From Methylomonas sp. 11b (lineage in GTDB: Bacteria; Pseudomonadota; Gammaproteobacteria; Methylococcales; Methylomonadaceae): a stretch of 64,000 nt of DNA. Shown here one piece after another: positions 46,881-55,848 of the stretch (position 1 is its first letter; each line of letters starts with the position of its first letter). The notes beneath the pieces are model-generated. The model searched no databases. It was given only the letters and a program-made list of their open reading frames with translations, and was not told the origin of the DNA. The DNA is taken from assembly GCF_000515215.1 (NCBI RefSeq), contig NZ_KI911557.1, positions 3,529,741-3,593,740 on the forward strand, read 5' to 3'. The position numbers and the translations under genes are program-made.

Positions 46881-46910
46881 AAAAAAAGGGGCAGGAAAAT
46901 GCCCCTTTCT
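46881..46910 (-). terminator. Intrinsic terminator/attenuator between pqqA and pqqB
   Basis: On the minus strand GGGGCA and TGCCCC pair around TTTTCC, extended by AAA/TTT, followed by a run of seven T. A 9-bp stem and a good T-run, 19 bp after the pqqA stop. It should make short pqqA-only transcripts abundant and the full operon rarer. Confidence 0.85.
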
Positions 46911-46928
46911 TATCGTCAACCCTAAGGA

Positions 46929-47003
46929 TTAACGGTTGTAGATGTACATGGTAACTTCAAAACCGAAACGCATGTCGTTATAAGCTGGTGTTTCCCATTT
47001 CAT
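46929..47003 (-). CDS. pqqA: PQQ precursor peptide PqqA
   Basis: 24 residues: starts MKWETPAYND and ends with E16-V-T-M-Y20-I-Y-N-R. Glu16 and Tyr20 are the residues joined by PqqE to build PQQ. A very strong RBS (GGAGGG) lies 8 nt upstream of ATG. Too short for ordinary gene calling. Confidence 0.97.
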   Translation of the reverse strand: MKWETPAYNDMRFGFEVTMYIYNR

Positions 47004-47065
47004 TTATATACCCTCCAGAGGTTTTGTTGTTGTGTGCGATAGCTTGATCGAGAAAGCTGCGCCGA

Positions 47066-47094
47066 AGTATACGATGAAGTTTTTCTTTGCGCAA
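47066..47094 (-). promoter_or_regulatory. Candidate pqqA promoter
   Basis: On the minus strand TTGCGC (47094-47089) and TATACT (47071-47066) are separated by exactly 17 bp. The -10 is a 5/6 match, the -35 a 3/6 match. This would give a leader of about 55 nt before pqqA. Confidence 0.5.
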
Positions 47095-47157
47095 CAGAGC
47101 AATCAAACCGGAACTAGCACTGCTTGGAGCGATGTCTCTGCGCTTAAGTTCCCTGCC

Positions 47158-47946
47158 TTACCAGGCCATTTTCAGCGCAAGCGCCAACAGCACGATCGCG
47201 AAGTAACGTTTCAATTTTTGTGCCGGCAAACGGTGAGCCAATTTGGCGCCCAACGGTGCGGTGAATACGCTGGTTAGCACGATGCCGGCAAATGCCGGCA
47301 GGTACAGATAGCCTAGGCTACCGGCGGGTAATTCACTATCTTGCCAACCTAATACCGCGTAACTGGTTGCAGCCGACAGGGCGATGGGGATTGCGCAGGT
47401 GCTGGAGGTGGCGACCGAGTTTTTCATGATTAAGCCGTTGCTCACCAGGTAAGGTACGGTCATGGTGCCGCCGCCGATGCCTAAAATGGCCGATAACAAA
47501 CCGATCAACAGACCCATCGGATAATCCAGAAAGGATCTGGCGGGGTGGGATGAGGCTTTGATTGGCTTGGGCATTGCCATTTGTACGCTGGTATAAAGTA
47601 GATAGGCAACGAAAAACCAGCGCAGTAAATCTGCGCTGATATATTCGGCCAGCACCGCGCCGCCGCCGGCGCCCAGCAGCATGCTTGGGGCTAAGTGCCA
47701 AGCCCGGCGCCAATCGATGTTTCCCAGTTTGTGGTGTGTTCGCACCGAGGCCGCTGACGTAAATATCGCAGTTGCCAATGAGGTGGCGACGGCAATCAGC
47801 ATGATTTGTTCGGGATGGAACTGCTGAGATTGAAAGAGCCAGACCAGGACCGGCACGATCAATGCGCCGCCGCCTATACCGAATAAACCGGCGGAGATGC
47901 CGGCGAGAATGCCCAATAAAAGGCTGGCTAAAAAAATTTCCGTCAT
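47158..47946 (-). CDS. TauE/SafE-family (DUF81) membrane transporter
   Basis: 262 aa from ATG 47946; an upstream in-frame ATG at 47994 adds 16 residues. About eight transmembrane helices with the two family repeats: LLGILAGISAGLFGIGGGAL with IVPVLVWLF, and LLIGLLSAILGIGGGTMTVP with YLVSNGLIMKNSVATSSTC. Members export sulfite, sulfoacetate or other organosulfur anions, or are uncharacterised; the substrate is unknown here. Divergent from cca. Confidence 0.88.
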   Translation of the reverse strand: MTEIFLASLLLGILAGISAGLFGIGGGALIVPVLVWLFQSQQFHPEQIMLIAVATSLATAIFTSAASVRTHHKLGNIDWRRAWHLAPSMLLGAGGGAVLAEYISADLLRWFFVAYLLYTSVQMAMPKPIKASSHPARSFLDYPMGLLIGLLSAILGIGGGTMTVPYLVSNGLIMKNSVATSSTCAIPIALSAATSYAVLGWQDSELPAGSLGYLYLPAFAGIVLTSVFTAPLGAKLAHRLPAQKLKRYFAIVLLALALKMAW

Positions 47947-48039
47947 GATGAATAATGGCTGGGGAATAAGCAAAGCACTATGATAGCGACTCATTTATAC
48001 TGTGTCTTTTGATCCATTTAGCAGGCGAGTTGGTAAGGC

Positions 48040-49287
48040 ATGAAAACGTATCTGGTCGGCGGCGCAGTTCGCGACCGTTTGCTGGATTATCCGGTTAAGG
48101 AGCGTGACTGGCTGGTGGTCGGTGAGACTGTGGACAGCATGCTGGCCGCCGGTTTTCGGCCGGTTGGCAAAGACTTTCCGGTATTTTTGCATCCTATCGA
48201 TCACGAAGAATATGCCTTGGCGCGCACCGAACGTAAAACTGCCCCCGGTTACAAGGGATTTGCGGTGCATGCGGCTACGGATGTGACATTGGAAGAGGAT
48301 CTGTTGCGACGGGATTTAACCGTCAATGCAATGGCAATTGATGCCGACGGCGCATTGATCGACCCCTACAACGGGCGGCGGGATTTGGATAGTCGGATTC
48401 TGCGACATGTGTCTGCGGCATTTGTGGAAGATCCTGTGCGGATTTTACGCGTGGCCCGCTTTGCGGCCCGGTACGCCCATTTGGGCTTTTCTGTCGCTGA
48501 GGAAACACTGCAACTGATGCGCGAGATGGTCTCCGCTGGCGAAACTGATTTTTTGGTTGCCGAGCGAGTGTGGGCGGAATTGCATAAAGCCTTGCTGGAG
48601 CGGACACCGGCGGCGTTTTTTCAGGTACTGAAAGACTGCGGCGCATTGAGAGTGGTTTTTCCGGAGATCGATGCTTTATTCGAGGTGCCGCAACCGGAGA
48701 AATATCATCCGGAAATCGATACCGGCGTGCATTCATTGATGGTGCTGGAGCAAGCCGCGCGGCTTTCCGATAAGGCCGAGGTGCGCTTGGCGGCCTTGTT
48801 GCATGATTTAGGCAAGGCCTTGACGCCCAGCCAGCATTGGCCTAGCCATCACGGCCACGAGCAAAAAGGTTTGCCGGTGCTGACCAAACTGTGCGAAAGA
48901 TTGCGGGTGCCGAATAATTTTAAATCGCTGTGCGCGCAGGTCATGCAATATCACACACATTGCCACAGGGCTTTGGAATTACGTGCGGATACCTTGACCG
49001 ATATGTTGCAAACCCTGGGCGCGTTCAAGCCCGATAGTCGCTTGGAGGAATTTTTGCAGGCTTGCGAAGCCGACGCGCGCGGCCGAACCGGATTCGAAGA
49101 CAGGCCCTACCCGCAAGCTGACTACATTCGTTCGGCGGCCATGGCCGCGGCAGCCGTCGATACCTCGGCTGCTTTGCTGAAAGGCTTGCAAGGCGAACAG
49201 ATTGGTCTTGCCATCCGGAAGTTGCGGACCCAAGCCATCAGCGATTACAAACAAGGCTATCAGCACCCAACAGTAGAATCAGCATGA
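48040..49287 (+). CDS. cca: Multifunctional CCA-adding tRNA nucleotidyltransferase
   Basis: 415 aa. N-terminal nucleotidyltransferase: MKTYLVGGAVRDRLLDYPVK, ERDWLVVGET, EYALARTERKT, LEEDLLRRDLTVNAMAID and LRVARFAARYAHLGF; then an HD domain (LAALLHDLGKALTPSQHWP) characteristic of the multifunctional gammaproteobacterial enzyme with phosphatase/phosphodiesterase activity. It adds or repairs the 3'-CCA of tRNA. The stop overlaps the DUF486 start by 4 nt. Confidence 0.97.
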   Translation: MKTYLVGGAVRDRLLDYPVKERDWLVVGETVDSMLAAGFRPVGKDFPVFLHPIDHEEYALARTERKTAPGYKGFAVHAATDVTLEEDLLRRDLTVNAMAIDADGALIDPYNGRRDLDSRILRHVSAAFVEDPVRILRVARFAARYAHLGFSVAEETLQLMREMVSAGETDFLVAERVWAELHKALLERTPAAFFQVLKDCGALRVVFPEIDALFEVPQPEKYHPEIDTGVHSLMVLEQAARLSDKAEVRLAALLHDLGKALTPSQHWPSHHGHEQKGLPVLTKLCERLRVPNNFKSLCAQVMQYHTHCHRALELRADTLTDMLQTLGAFKPDSRLEEFLQACEADARGRTGFEDRPYPQADYIRSAAMAAAAVDTSAALLKGLQGEQIGLAIRKLRTQAISDYKQGYQHPTVESA

Positions 49288-49634
49288 ATGCCATCCTGAT
49301 CTCCGCCGGATTACTGATTTGCAGCAATGTCTTCATGACCTTTGCCTGGTACGCGCACCTGAAGGAACTGAATAACAAACCCTGGTTGCTGGCCGCATTT
49401 ATCAGTTGGGGCATCGCGCTGTTCGAATATCTGTTACAAGTGCCCGCCAATCGCATCGGTTACACGCAGTGCAGTGTCGCCCAGCTGAAAATTATGCAGG
49501 AAGTGATTGCGCTGAGCGTCTTTGTACCTTTCTCGGTTTATTACATGAAAGAGCCGTTGAAACTGGATTATCTCTGGGCCGGTTTATGTTTGCTGGGTGC
49601 GGTGTTTTTTATGTTCAGAGCCAAATTAAGCTGA
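49284..49634 (+). CDS. DUF486 (DMT-superfamily-like) membrane protein
   Basis: 116 aa, four transmembrane helices. LISAGLLICSNVFMTFAWYA, AAFISWGIALFEYLLQVPAN, the conserved RIGYTQCSVAQLKIMQEVI and a last helix YLWAGLCLLGAVFFMF. Half-size drug/metabolite-transporter-like family with no known substrate. ATGA overlap with cca. Confidence 0.9.
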   Translation: MNAILISAGLLICSNVFMTFAWYAHLKELNNKPWLLAAFISWGIALFEYLLQVPANRIGYTQCSVAQLKIMQEVIALSVFVPFSVYYMKEPLKLDYLWAGLCLLGAVFFMFRAKLS

Positions 49635-49672
49635 ATTTGAACGGATTGGAATAATAAAAATGGGTAGACAGC

Positions 49673-50539
49673 ATGCTTAGTTATCGTCACGGGTTCCACG
49701 CCGGCAATTTTGCCGATGTGTTAAAGCACAGTCTGCTGACGCTGGCGATCAACACACTCAAGCAAAAAGATAAACCTTTTGTTTACATCGATACCCACGC
49801 CGGCGCCGGTAAATATTCTTTTAAATCCGAGTTTGCCCAAAAAACCGGCGAATATCAGCAAGGTATAGCCAAGCTTTGGGACAGTCAGGATGCGCCGCCG
49901 GAATTGAAAGATTATCTGTCCGCGGTGCGCGCGGAAAATACCGGGCGGCAACTAGTGCGCTACCCTGGCTCGCCGCAATTGGTAAAGCGCTTGGTCCGGG
50001 CGCAAGACCGATTGGTATTGTCGGAATTGCACAGTAGCGATGTAGAAGCTCTCCAGCAATTGTTTGCCGGCGACAAACAGGTGGCTGTCGCCAAAGAAGA
50101 TGGCTTGCAAAACTTGAGCAAGAAGTTGCCGCCTATCCAAAAGCGCGGCTTAATCTTGATCGATCCCAGTTACGAAATGCGCGACGAATATAAAAAAATC
50201 GTTGCGGCTTTAACCACCGCACATAAGCACTTTGCTACCGGTATTTATGCGCTGTGGTATCCGGTCATCGACCGCGCGGCGACCGAAAACTTTATGCGGC
50301 AATTGGCGCAAACCGGTATACCCCGCCAGTTGCGGATCGAGCACTGCATAGCCGATGATGGCCCGGGGCGCGGCATGACCGGTTCCGGCATGTTGTTTAT
50401 CAATCCGCCTTGGCAGCTGGATAGCCAGGCGGAAGCCTTGTTGCCTTGGTTGAATCAAGCCTTGGCGGACAGCAAGGGGTATTGGAAAGTCGAATGGCAG
50501 GTGCCGGAGTCGATAGCGGCGAGTGCGGTAAGGAATTAG
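49673..50539 (+). CDS. rlmJ: 23S rRNA A2030-N6 methyltransferase RlmJ
   Basis: 288 aa. MLSYRHGFHAGNFADVLKHS is the family N-terminus; IDTHAGAGKYSF is the SAM motif and LILIDPSYEMRDEYKKIV carries the DPSYE form of the N6-adenine methyltransferase catalytic motif. Others: YALWYPVIDRAATENFMRQL and GMTGSGMLFINPPWQLD. Length normal. Confidence 0.96.
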   Translation: MLSYRHGFHAGNFADVLKHSLLTLAINTLKQKDKPFVYIDTHAGAGKYSFKSEFAQKTGEYQQGIAKLWDSQDAPPELKDYLSAVRAENTGRQLVRYPGSPQLVKRLVRAQDRLVLSELHSSDVEALQQLFAGDKQVAVAKEDGLQNLSKKLPPIQKRGLILIDPSYEMRDEYKKIVAALTTAHKHFATGIYALWYPVIDRAATENFMRQLAQTGIPRQLRIEHCIADDGPGRGMTGSGMLFINPPWQLDSQAEALLPWLNQALADSKGYWKVEWQVPESIAASAVRN

Positions 50540-50541
50540 TC

Positions 50542-51006
50542 ATGATTAGAAAGAATCTCGACTTGATCATCGTCGGTTTTGTGGTACTTGCTATCGTCAT
50601 GTACGATGTGACGCTGGAGCTGCTGGGTGAATTGATGCATCTGGTGTTCGAAGGATTTCATGTAGTCTTCGAGTACGTCGAGCTAGGCATTGAAGAAGCG
50701 GTCGAACTGGTATTCCACGTTTTGGATATCGGTGAAATCATCGAGTATTTATTCGAGTCCGACCGCCACGGCAGCCAGGTGGTGACGTTTTATATTTTGG
50801 TCACCATTGCTTGGTTTGGGTTTTATCGACTCTCGAAATTAGTGCCCCGGCTTTGGGCATCTTTTAAACAAATGCTGCTGAATACCTGGGTGCGGCGGAA
50901 AACCGAATTAGAGTTGTACTGGCTGTCGCTGACGATAAGGGACAAAGTGGCTATTGCCGTCACTGCCGTGGCTGTTGCTTATATCGCTTCATTTTTCGTG
51001 ATGTGA
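50542..51006 (+). CDS. Membrane protein with a Glu/His heptad ladder, function unknown
   Basis: 154 aa from ATG 50542, directly after rlmJ. Family not recognised by function. Helix 1 at 8-20 (LIIVGFVVLAIVM). Then a long hydrophobic/acidic segment at 23-72 in which Glu recurs at 30, 37, 44 and 51 and His at 33 and 40, exactly seven apart, among Val/Phe/Leu. Then a helix at 79-96 (VVTFYILVTIAWFGFYRL), a basic loop (WVRRK) and a last helix at 135-153. The middle segment could be a membrane-lying or coiled amphipathic helix. It sits between rlmJ and tldD without obvious relation to either. Confidence 0.75.
   Translation: MIRKNLDLIIVGFVVLAIVMYDVTLELLGELMHLVFEGFHVVFEYVELGIEEAVELVFHVLDIGEIIEYLFESDRHGSQVVTFYILVTIAWFGFYRLSKLVPRLWASFKQMLLNTWVRRKTELELYWLSLTIRDKVAIAVTAVAVAYIASFFVM
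50629..50718 (+). repeat. Heptad-spaced Glu/His segment
   Basis: Encodes residues 30-59 of the preceding protein, with E30, E37, E44, E51 and H33, H40 on one helical face and Val/Phe/Leu elsewhere. Weak repeat of the form LVFExxHVVFE. Confidence 0.5.
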
Positions 51007-51049
51007 TTATGCGCATCCTTGACGAAACCGTTTTATTTTTAATTTTCTT

Positions 51050-52489
51050 ATGCCATTACTAGAACAAGTTACCCAATCCATTCTTGCCGTCAATGGCTTG
51101 CAAACCCAGGATATAGATCGAGTGATGGCGACGCTGCTCAGCGTACCTGTCGATGCGGCGGATATTTACTTTCAGTCCAGTCATTTCGAATCCTGGTCCA
51201 TGGAAGGCGGCATCATCAAGGAAGGCAGTCATTCCATAGAGCACGGTGCCGGTGTGCGAGTCGTCAGCGGTGACAAAACCGGTTTTGCTTACAGTGATCG
51301 CATCGAATTGCCGATTTTGCTGGAAGCCGCTAACAACGTCAAAGCCATTGTCAGACAAGGACAGCAGGCGCAGCGTCAGATCGAAGTTGCCAAGAGCTGG
51401 CCGCAGTTGTACCAGCCGCTGAACCCCTTAAAGTCACTGGACGATCAAGCAAAAATCGATTTATTGAAACGCGTCGACAGCGAAACTCGCAAGTTGGACA
51501 GTCGTATCGAAGAAGTGATGGTCAGTTTGATTGCGGCCTATGACAGTGTCTTGATTGCCAATCAGGATGGTTCCCTGGCTGCCGATGTGCGGCCCTTGGT
51601 GCGGATGAACGTGACGGTGATTATGGTCGAAAATGGTCGGCGCGAGCCGGGTAGCATGGGCGGCGGCGGTCGCAGTGATTACAGTTTCTTTCTGGAAAAC
51701 GACCGGGCTTTTGAATACGGCCGCGAAGCGGTGCGCTTGGCACAGGTCAACTTACAGGCCCAGGAAGCGCCGGCCGGTAATATGACCGTGGTGTTGGGGC
51801 CGGGCTGGCCGGGCATTTTGCTGCACGAGGCCATCGGGCACGGCCTGGAAGGCGATTTCAACCGCAAGGGCACTTCCGCATTTAGCGGTCGCGTCGGCGA
51901 ACGGGTGGCTTCAGATTTATGCACCGTGGTCGACGACGGCACCTTAGTTGGGCGGCGCGGTTCCTTGAATATCGACGACGAAGGCACGCCTACCGAAAAC
52001 ACCGTGTTGATCGAAAAAGGCATTTTGAAAGGCTATATGCAGGACAAGCTCAATGCCCGCTTGATGGGCGTGAAGCCCACCGGCAATGGCCGCCGCGAAT
52101 CGTATGCGCATTTGCCGATGCCGCGCATGACCAATACCTACATGTTGCCCGGCAGCAGCGACCCGGAGGAGATTATCCGCTCGGTTAAAAAAGGTTTGTA
52201 CGCTAGGAATTTCGGTGGCGGCCAGGTCGATATTACCTCCGGCAAATTCGTGTTTTCCACCAGCGAAGCCTATCTGATCGAAAACGGCCAAATTACCCGC
52301 CCAGTGAAAGGCGCGACGCTGATCGGTAACGGTCCTGACGTATTGACGAAAGTATCGATGGTCGGCAACGACATGGCCCTGGATAGCGGCGTCGGTACCT
52401 GCGGCAAGGACGGGCAAAGCGTGCCGGTCGGCGTCGGTCAGCCTACCTTGAAAATCGACGGCTTGACCGTCGGCGGCACCAGCGTTTAA
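51050..52489 (+). CDS. tldD: Metalloprotease TldD
   Basis: 479 aa. Catalytic zinc motif [16 protein letters not shown], and the family blocks [40 protein letters not shown] and [17 protein letters not shown] with a C-terminal [20 protein letters not shown]. With PmbA (TldE) it forms a heterodimeric peptidase that degrades unfolded peptides and matures some peptide natural products; PQQ-type or microcin-like substrates are possible. Starts 43 bp after the unknown membrane gene. Confidence 0.96.
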   Translation: MPLLEQVTQSILAVNGLQTQDIDRVMATLLSVPVDAADIYFQSSHFESWSMEGGIIKEGSHSIEHGAGVRVVSGDKTGFAYSDRIELPILLEAANNVKAIVRQGQQAQRQIEVAKSWPQLYQPLNPLKSLDDQAKIDLLKRVDSETRKLDSRIEEVMVSLIAAYDSVLIANQDGSLAADVRPLVRMNVTVIMVENGRREPGSMGGGGRSDYSFFLENDRAFEYGREAVRLAQVNLQAQEAPAGNMTVVLGPGWPGILLHEAIGHGLEGDFNRKGTSAFSGRVGERVASDLCTVVDDGTLVGRRGSLNIDDEGTPTENTVLIEKGILKGYMQDKLNARLMGVKPTGNGRRESYAHLPMPRMTNTYMLPGSSDPEEIIRSVKKGLYARNFGGGQVDITSGKFVFSTSEAYLIENGQITRPVKGATLIGNGPDVLTKVSMVGNDMALDSGVGTCGKDGQSVPVGVGQPTLKIDGLTVGGTSV

Positions 52490-52547
52490 TTGCCCCGGGC
52501 CAACATGCTTCGGCCCACACATGTAATCGAATTCTAAGAGACTTACC

Positions 52548-53879
52548 GTGCAAAATCAGGAAGAAATTAATCGCTTAAAAAATGTCGTTCAGCAGCTGTT
52601 GGACGAAGCCAAGCATCAAGGTGCCAGTGCCGCTGAAGCAGCATTCAGTGTCGACAACGGACTGTCTGTGTCGGCGCGTTTGGGGGAAGTGGAAACCGTC
52701 GAGTATCACTGCGATCAAGGCATAGGCGTCACGGTTTATTTCGGGCAGAAAAAAGGTTCCGCCAGCACCAACGATATTTCTTCCGATTCCTTGAAAGAAA
52801 CCGTCAAGGCTGCTTGCAGCATCGCCCGTTACGCCAGCGACGATGACTATGCCGGCTTACCGGATGCCGAGTTGCTGGCTACCGAGTTCCCTGATTTGGA
52901 TTTGAATCATCCTTGGGACATTAATGCCGAACAGGCGATAAACATTGCCATCGAATGTGAAAACATCGCGCGCGGCTACGATAAGGCGATTAGCAATTCC
53001 GAAGGCGCGTCGGTCAACACGCATCAAGGCACGCGGGTATTCGGTAATTCCCTGGGGTTTTTGCAAGGTTACCAGTCCAGCAGGCATTCTTTGAGTTGCT
53101 CGGTGTTGGCCGGCAGCGGCGATGCGATGCAGCGCGATTATTGGTATAGCGTGGCCCGCAATGCCAACGGCCTGGAATCGGCTAGACAAGTCGGCGAAAA
53201 AACCGCGCAACGCACCATAGCCCGCCTCAATGCGCGTAGTCTCAGTACGCGGCAATGTCCGGTATTATTCGCGTCGGAAATGGCGTCCGGTTTGATCGGC
53301 GCGTTGATCGGTGCGATCAGCGGCGGCAGTTTATATCGCAAATCTTCGTTTTTGCTGGATACGCTGGATACGCAAATTTTGCCGGACTTCGTGCGGATTC
53401 ATGAGCAACCGTTCCTGCGCGGTGCGCTGGGCAGTGCCAGTTACGACTCCGAAGGTGTCGCGACCAGAGCCAGAGATATTGTCAGCGACGGTATTTTAAG
53501 ATCGTACGTACTCAGCACCTACTCGGCCCGTAAGTTGGGCATGCAAACCACCGGCAATGCCGGCGGCGTGCACAATCTGACCGTCGAGCCCGGCAGTCAC
53601 GATTTTGCCGGCATGCTGAAATTGCTGGATACCGGTTTGTTGGTGACCGAGTTGATGGGGCAGGGCGTTAATCGGGTGACCGGCGATTATTCGCGCGGCG
53701 CATCCGGCTTTTGGGTGGAAAACGGCGTAGTCCAGTATCCGGTGCAAGAAATCACCATTGCCGGCAATTTAAAGTCCATGCTGCGCAATATCGTCGCCAT
53801 CGGCAACGATGTGGATTTGCGCGGCAATATCCGGGTTGGTTCGATCTTGCTGGAGCGGATGGCGATTGCGGGCGAGTAA
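52548..53879 (+). CDS. pmbA: Metalloprotease partner PmbA/TldE
   Basis: 443 aa, GTG start. AAEAAFSVDNGLSVSARLGE, VEYHCDQGIGVTVYFGQKKG, STNDISSDSLKETVKAACSI, ALIGAISGGSLYRKSSFLLD and RVTGDYSRGASGFWVENGVV are family blocks; it lacks the HExxxH site, as expected for the inactive subunit. Partner of TldD immediately upstream. The 102 bp after it contain nothing recognisable. Confidence 0.96.
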   Translation: MQNQEEINRLKNVVQQLLDEAKHQGASAAEAAFSVDNGLSVSARLGEVETVEYHCDQGIGVTVYFGQKKGSASTNDISSDSLKETVKAACSIARYASDDDYAGLPDAELLATEFPDLDLNHPWDINAEQAINIAIECENIARGYDKAISNSEGASVNTHQGTRVFGNSLGFLQGYQSSRHSLSCSVLAGSGDAMQRDYWYSVARNANGLESARQVGEKTAQRTIARLNARSLSTRQCPVLFASEMASGLIGALIGAISGGSLYRKSSFLLDTLDTQILPDFVRIHEQPFLRGALGSASYDSEGVATRARDIVSDGILRSYVLSTYSARKLGMQTTGNAGGVHNLTVEPGSHDFAGMLKLLDTGLLVTELMGQGVNRVTGDYSRGASGFWVENGVVQYPVQEITIAGNLKSMLRNIVAIGNDVDLRGNIRVGSILLERMAIAGE

Positions 53880-53981
53880 ATGTTCTCTGGGTTCTCTGTG
53901 CGGCCGATAATATATGTCTAAGCGCCCCAGCCCCCTTTGGAATCATTTACCCAGCCCTATTTATCACGGATTAATCATCAA

Positions 53982-54461
53982 TCAACCCGTTACGCCTGGG
54001 GTCAATAAAAAGTGACCTGAGGGTAGTTTTTCTTGGTACGTGTAAGGGCTGGCCTTGTTTTCTTCAACCCAGCGCTTTTCCGCTATCGATTCGAAGGGCG
54101 GAGGCAATTCGCCCTGTAGTGACCAAAGATCAAATGGGGTTTCGTCAATCGAAATTTCCCAATCGAAACCGCGTTCTTTAACAAAGGGTGCAATGACTTC
54201 GTCAAGCGTTCGCATCCACCATTCTCGTATGATGGGACCCGGTAGCGTTCGAGCGATTTGGTCGACCTTGAAGCGAATAAACTTGTCATTCCGCACACCA
54301 CCGACGAAACAATTGCCTTTAATCACTTCTTCGAAAATGACTACCGCGTAAAATCTTGGGATTGGTACAGCCGCATATATGTTTACGATTCGTTCAGCCA
54401 GCTCTTGTTTGTCGTCCGCGCTGAAGGCTGCGCTGGGATGATAGACTTTCCACAAAGGCAT
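53982..54461 (-). CDS. Tautomerase-superfamily protein, cis-CaaD-like (Tautomerase_3)
   Basis: 159 aa. MPLWKVYHPSAAFSADDKQE gives an N-terminal Pro catalytic base; PIPRFYAVVIFEEVIKGNCF and FIRFKVDQIARTLPGPIIRE carry positively charged positions typical of the cis-3-chloroacrylic acid dehalogenase group. The C-terminal part (EKRWVEENKASPYTYQEK) extends beyond the catalytic core. Most members have unknown substrates and many are fungal. Begins the accessory region. Confidence 0.85.
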   Translation of the reverse strand: MPLWKVYHPSAAFSADDKQELAERIVNIYAAVPIPRFYAVVIFEEVIKGNCFVGGVRNDKFIRFKVDQIARTLPGPIIREWWMRTLDEVIAPFVKERGFDWEISIDETPFDLWSLQGELPPPFESIAEKRWVEENKASPYTYQEKLPSGHFLLTPGVTG

Positions 54462-54891
54462 GATGATTCTCCTGTAACTGAAATTAAGTGTTGGCGATCC
54501 TATTGACCACCTTGTTTTTCCGAATTAGCGTTCCGGCAAAACCCGACGTTTATCGTCAATGTTTTGCGAGCGCCCTTTCTCCGACCATCGGCTCAACATC
54601 ATGATTGGCAAACGCGTTTGCCATATACCTCCCGGCAATATCAGACGCTTGCTGCACGATAGAGAGCGAGGCGACGCCGCAGCCACGTTAACTTGCAAAT
54701 TCCTTGGGGGAAACTGATGCAGGTTCCTTGAGTAGAAACTAAACGTTGGCGGCTGCGTCGGGGATAAATCTATGCCTGAGAAGGCAAACGGTAAAATGCT
54801 TTGTATTCATGCGCCTATGAAAATATTTGATGCCAAACACCCCAGGTATTTTCGATAACATAACCCGCGTTTACATTTTGGAATCCCAGCC
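54462..54891. other. Gene-free stretch upstream of the LysR gene
   Basis: 430 bp without a convincing gene. On the minus strand near 54560-54690 a short frame can be read whose last residues (DIAGRYMANAFANHD, then EPMVGERALAKH and stop) look protein-like but lack a credible upstream part; it may be a gene remnant. The promoters of the divergent LysR and tautomerase genes must lie here. Confidence 0.5.
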
Positions 54892-55848
54892 ATGGCCAAC
54901 TTAAAAACGTTTGATATGAATCTATTGATCGCCTTCGATCTGCTGATGAAGGAACGCAATGTGTCGCGGGCGGCGGAAAAAATGTTTATTAGCCAATCGG
55001 CGATGAGCCACGTACTACAGCGTTTGCGGCAACAATTGGAAGACCCGTTGTTGGTAAAAACCCCGGCGGGCATGACGCCGACGCTGCGGGCCCTGTCTTT
55101 GGTGGAACCCGTGGCGACGGTACTTAAAGAGGTGGAAAGTTTGATTCGCGCACCGGCGCCGTTCGATCCCGCCACTTGCCGGCGCGCCTTTAATATTGCG
55201 GCGACGGATTACGTGGAAGCCTTATTGTTGCCCATATTGGCGCCGCGTATTGCCAGGCAAGCACCGGGCGTGGATATCCACTTCAAACGTACCAGCAGCC
55301 GTTTTCCTTTCAATGCGCTGGAGCAAGCCGATATAGACCTGATACTGGGTTTTGACGTGATGCTGAATGCGCCCAAGCATCTAAATTCCGAACGCTTGTT
55401 CGACGATTTCATGGTCTGCATGGCTCGCATTGGTCACCCCCGGGTCACTGCGGCATTAGTGCTGGAAGACTATATAGACCTGCCGCATATTCTGGTATCC
55501 AGAACTGGGGCCAGCATGGGACAAGTAGACGCCTGGTTGGCGGAACGCGGTCGGGAGCGGCGGGTGGCGCTGACTGTGTCGCATTTTCTGTCCGCATTGT
55601 TGATCGTGGCGCAAACGGATATGGTCATGGCTTTTCCTAAACGCACTGCCGAGCAATTCGCCCGGAACTTGCCGCTGCAATTGGTGCCCTTGCCGTTAGA
55701 TTTGCCGCATTACGACACGGTCATGGTCTGGCATCCGCTACAAGACCAGGATCTTGCCAACCGCTGGCTACGCGATGAAATTCGCGCCGCTTGCGCCGCG
55801 CTGGACCATCATTCGCCAAACTTCGGTTCGCCCAGCTCAGGAAAATAG
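54892..55848 (+). CDS. LysR-family transcriptional regulator
   Basis: 318 aa. N-terminal winged helix-turn-helix (FDMNLLIAFDLLMKERNVSR, AAEKMFISQSAMSHVLQRLR, DPLLVKTPAGMTPTLRAL) and a NodD-like effector domain (RAFNIAATDYVEALLLPILA, ILVSRTGASMGQVDAWLAER). Could regulate the divergent tautomerase gene or the convergent GST gene. Its last 40 bp overlap the GST coding end on the other strand. Confidence 0.92.
   Translation: MANLKTFDMNLLIAFDLLMKERNVSRAAEKMFISQSAMSHVLQRLRQQLEDPLLVKTPAGMTPTLRALSLVEPVATVLKEVESLIRAPAPFDPATCRRAFNIAATDYVEALLLPILAPRIARQAPGVDIHFKRTSSRFPFNALEQADIDLILGFDVMLNAPKHLNSERLFDDFMVCMARIGHPRVTAALVLEDYIDLPHILVSRTGASMGQVDAWLAERGRERRVALTVSHFLSALLIVAQTDMVMAFPKRTAEQFARNLPLQLVPLPLDLPHYDTVMVWHPLQDQDLANRWLRDEIRAACAALDHHSPNFGSPSSGK

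Noticed and set aside
54560..54690. Protein-like peptide tail on the minus strand in the LysR upstream region
   Set aside because: Only some 40 codons, no credible start or domain; recorded under the intergenic entry as a possible remnant.
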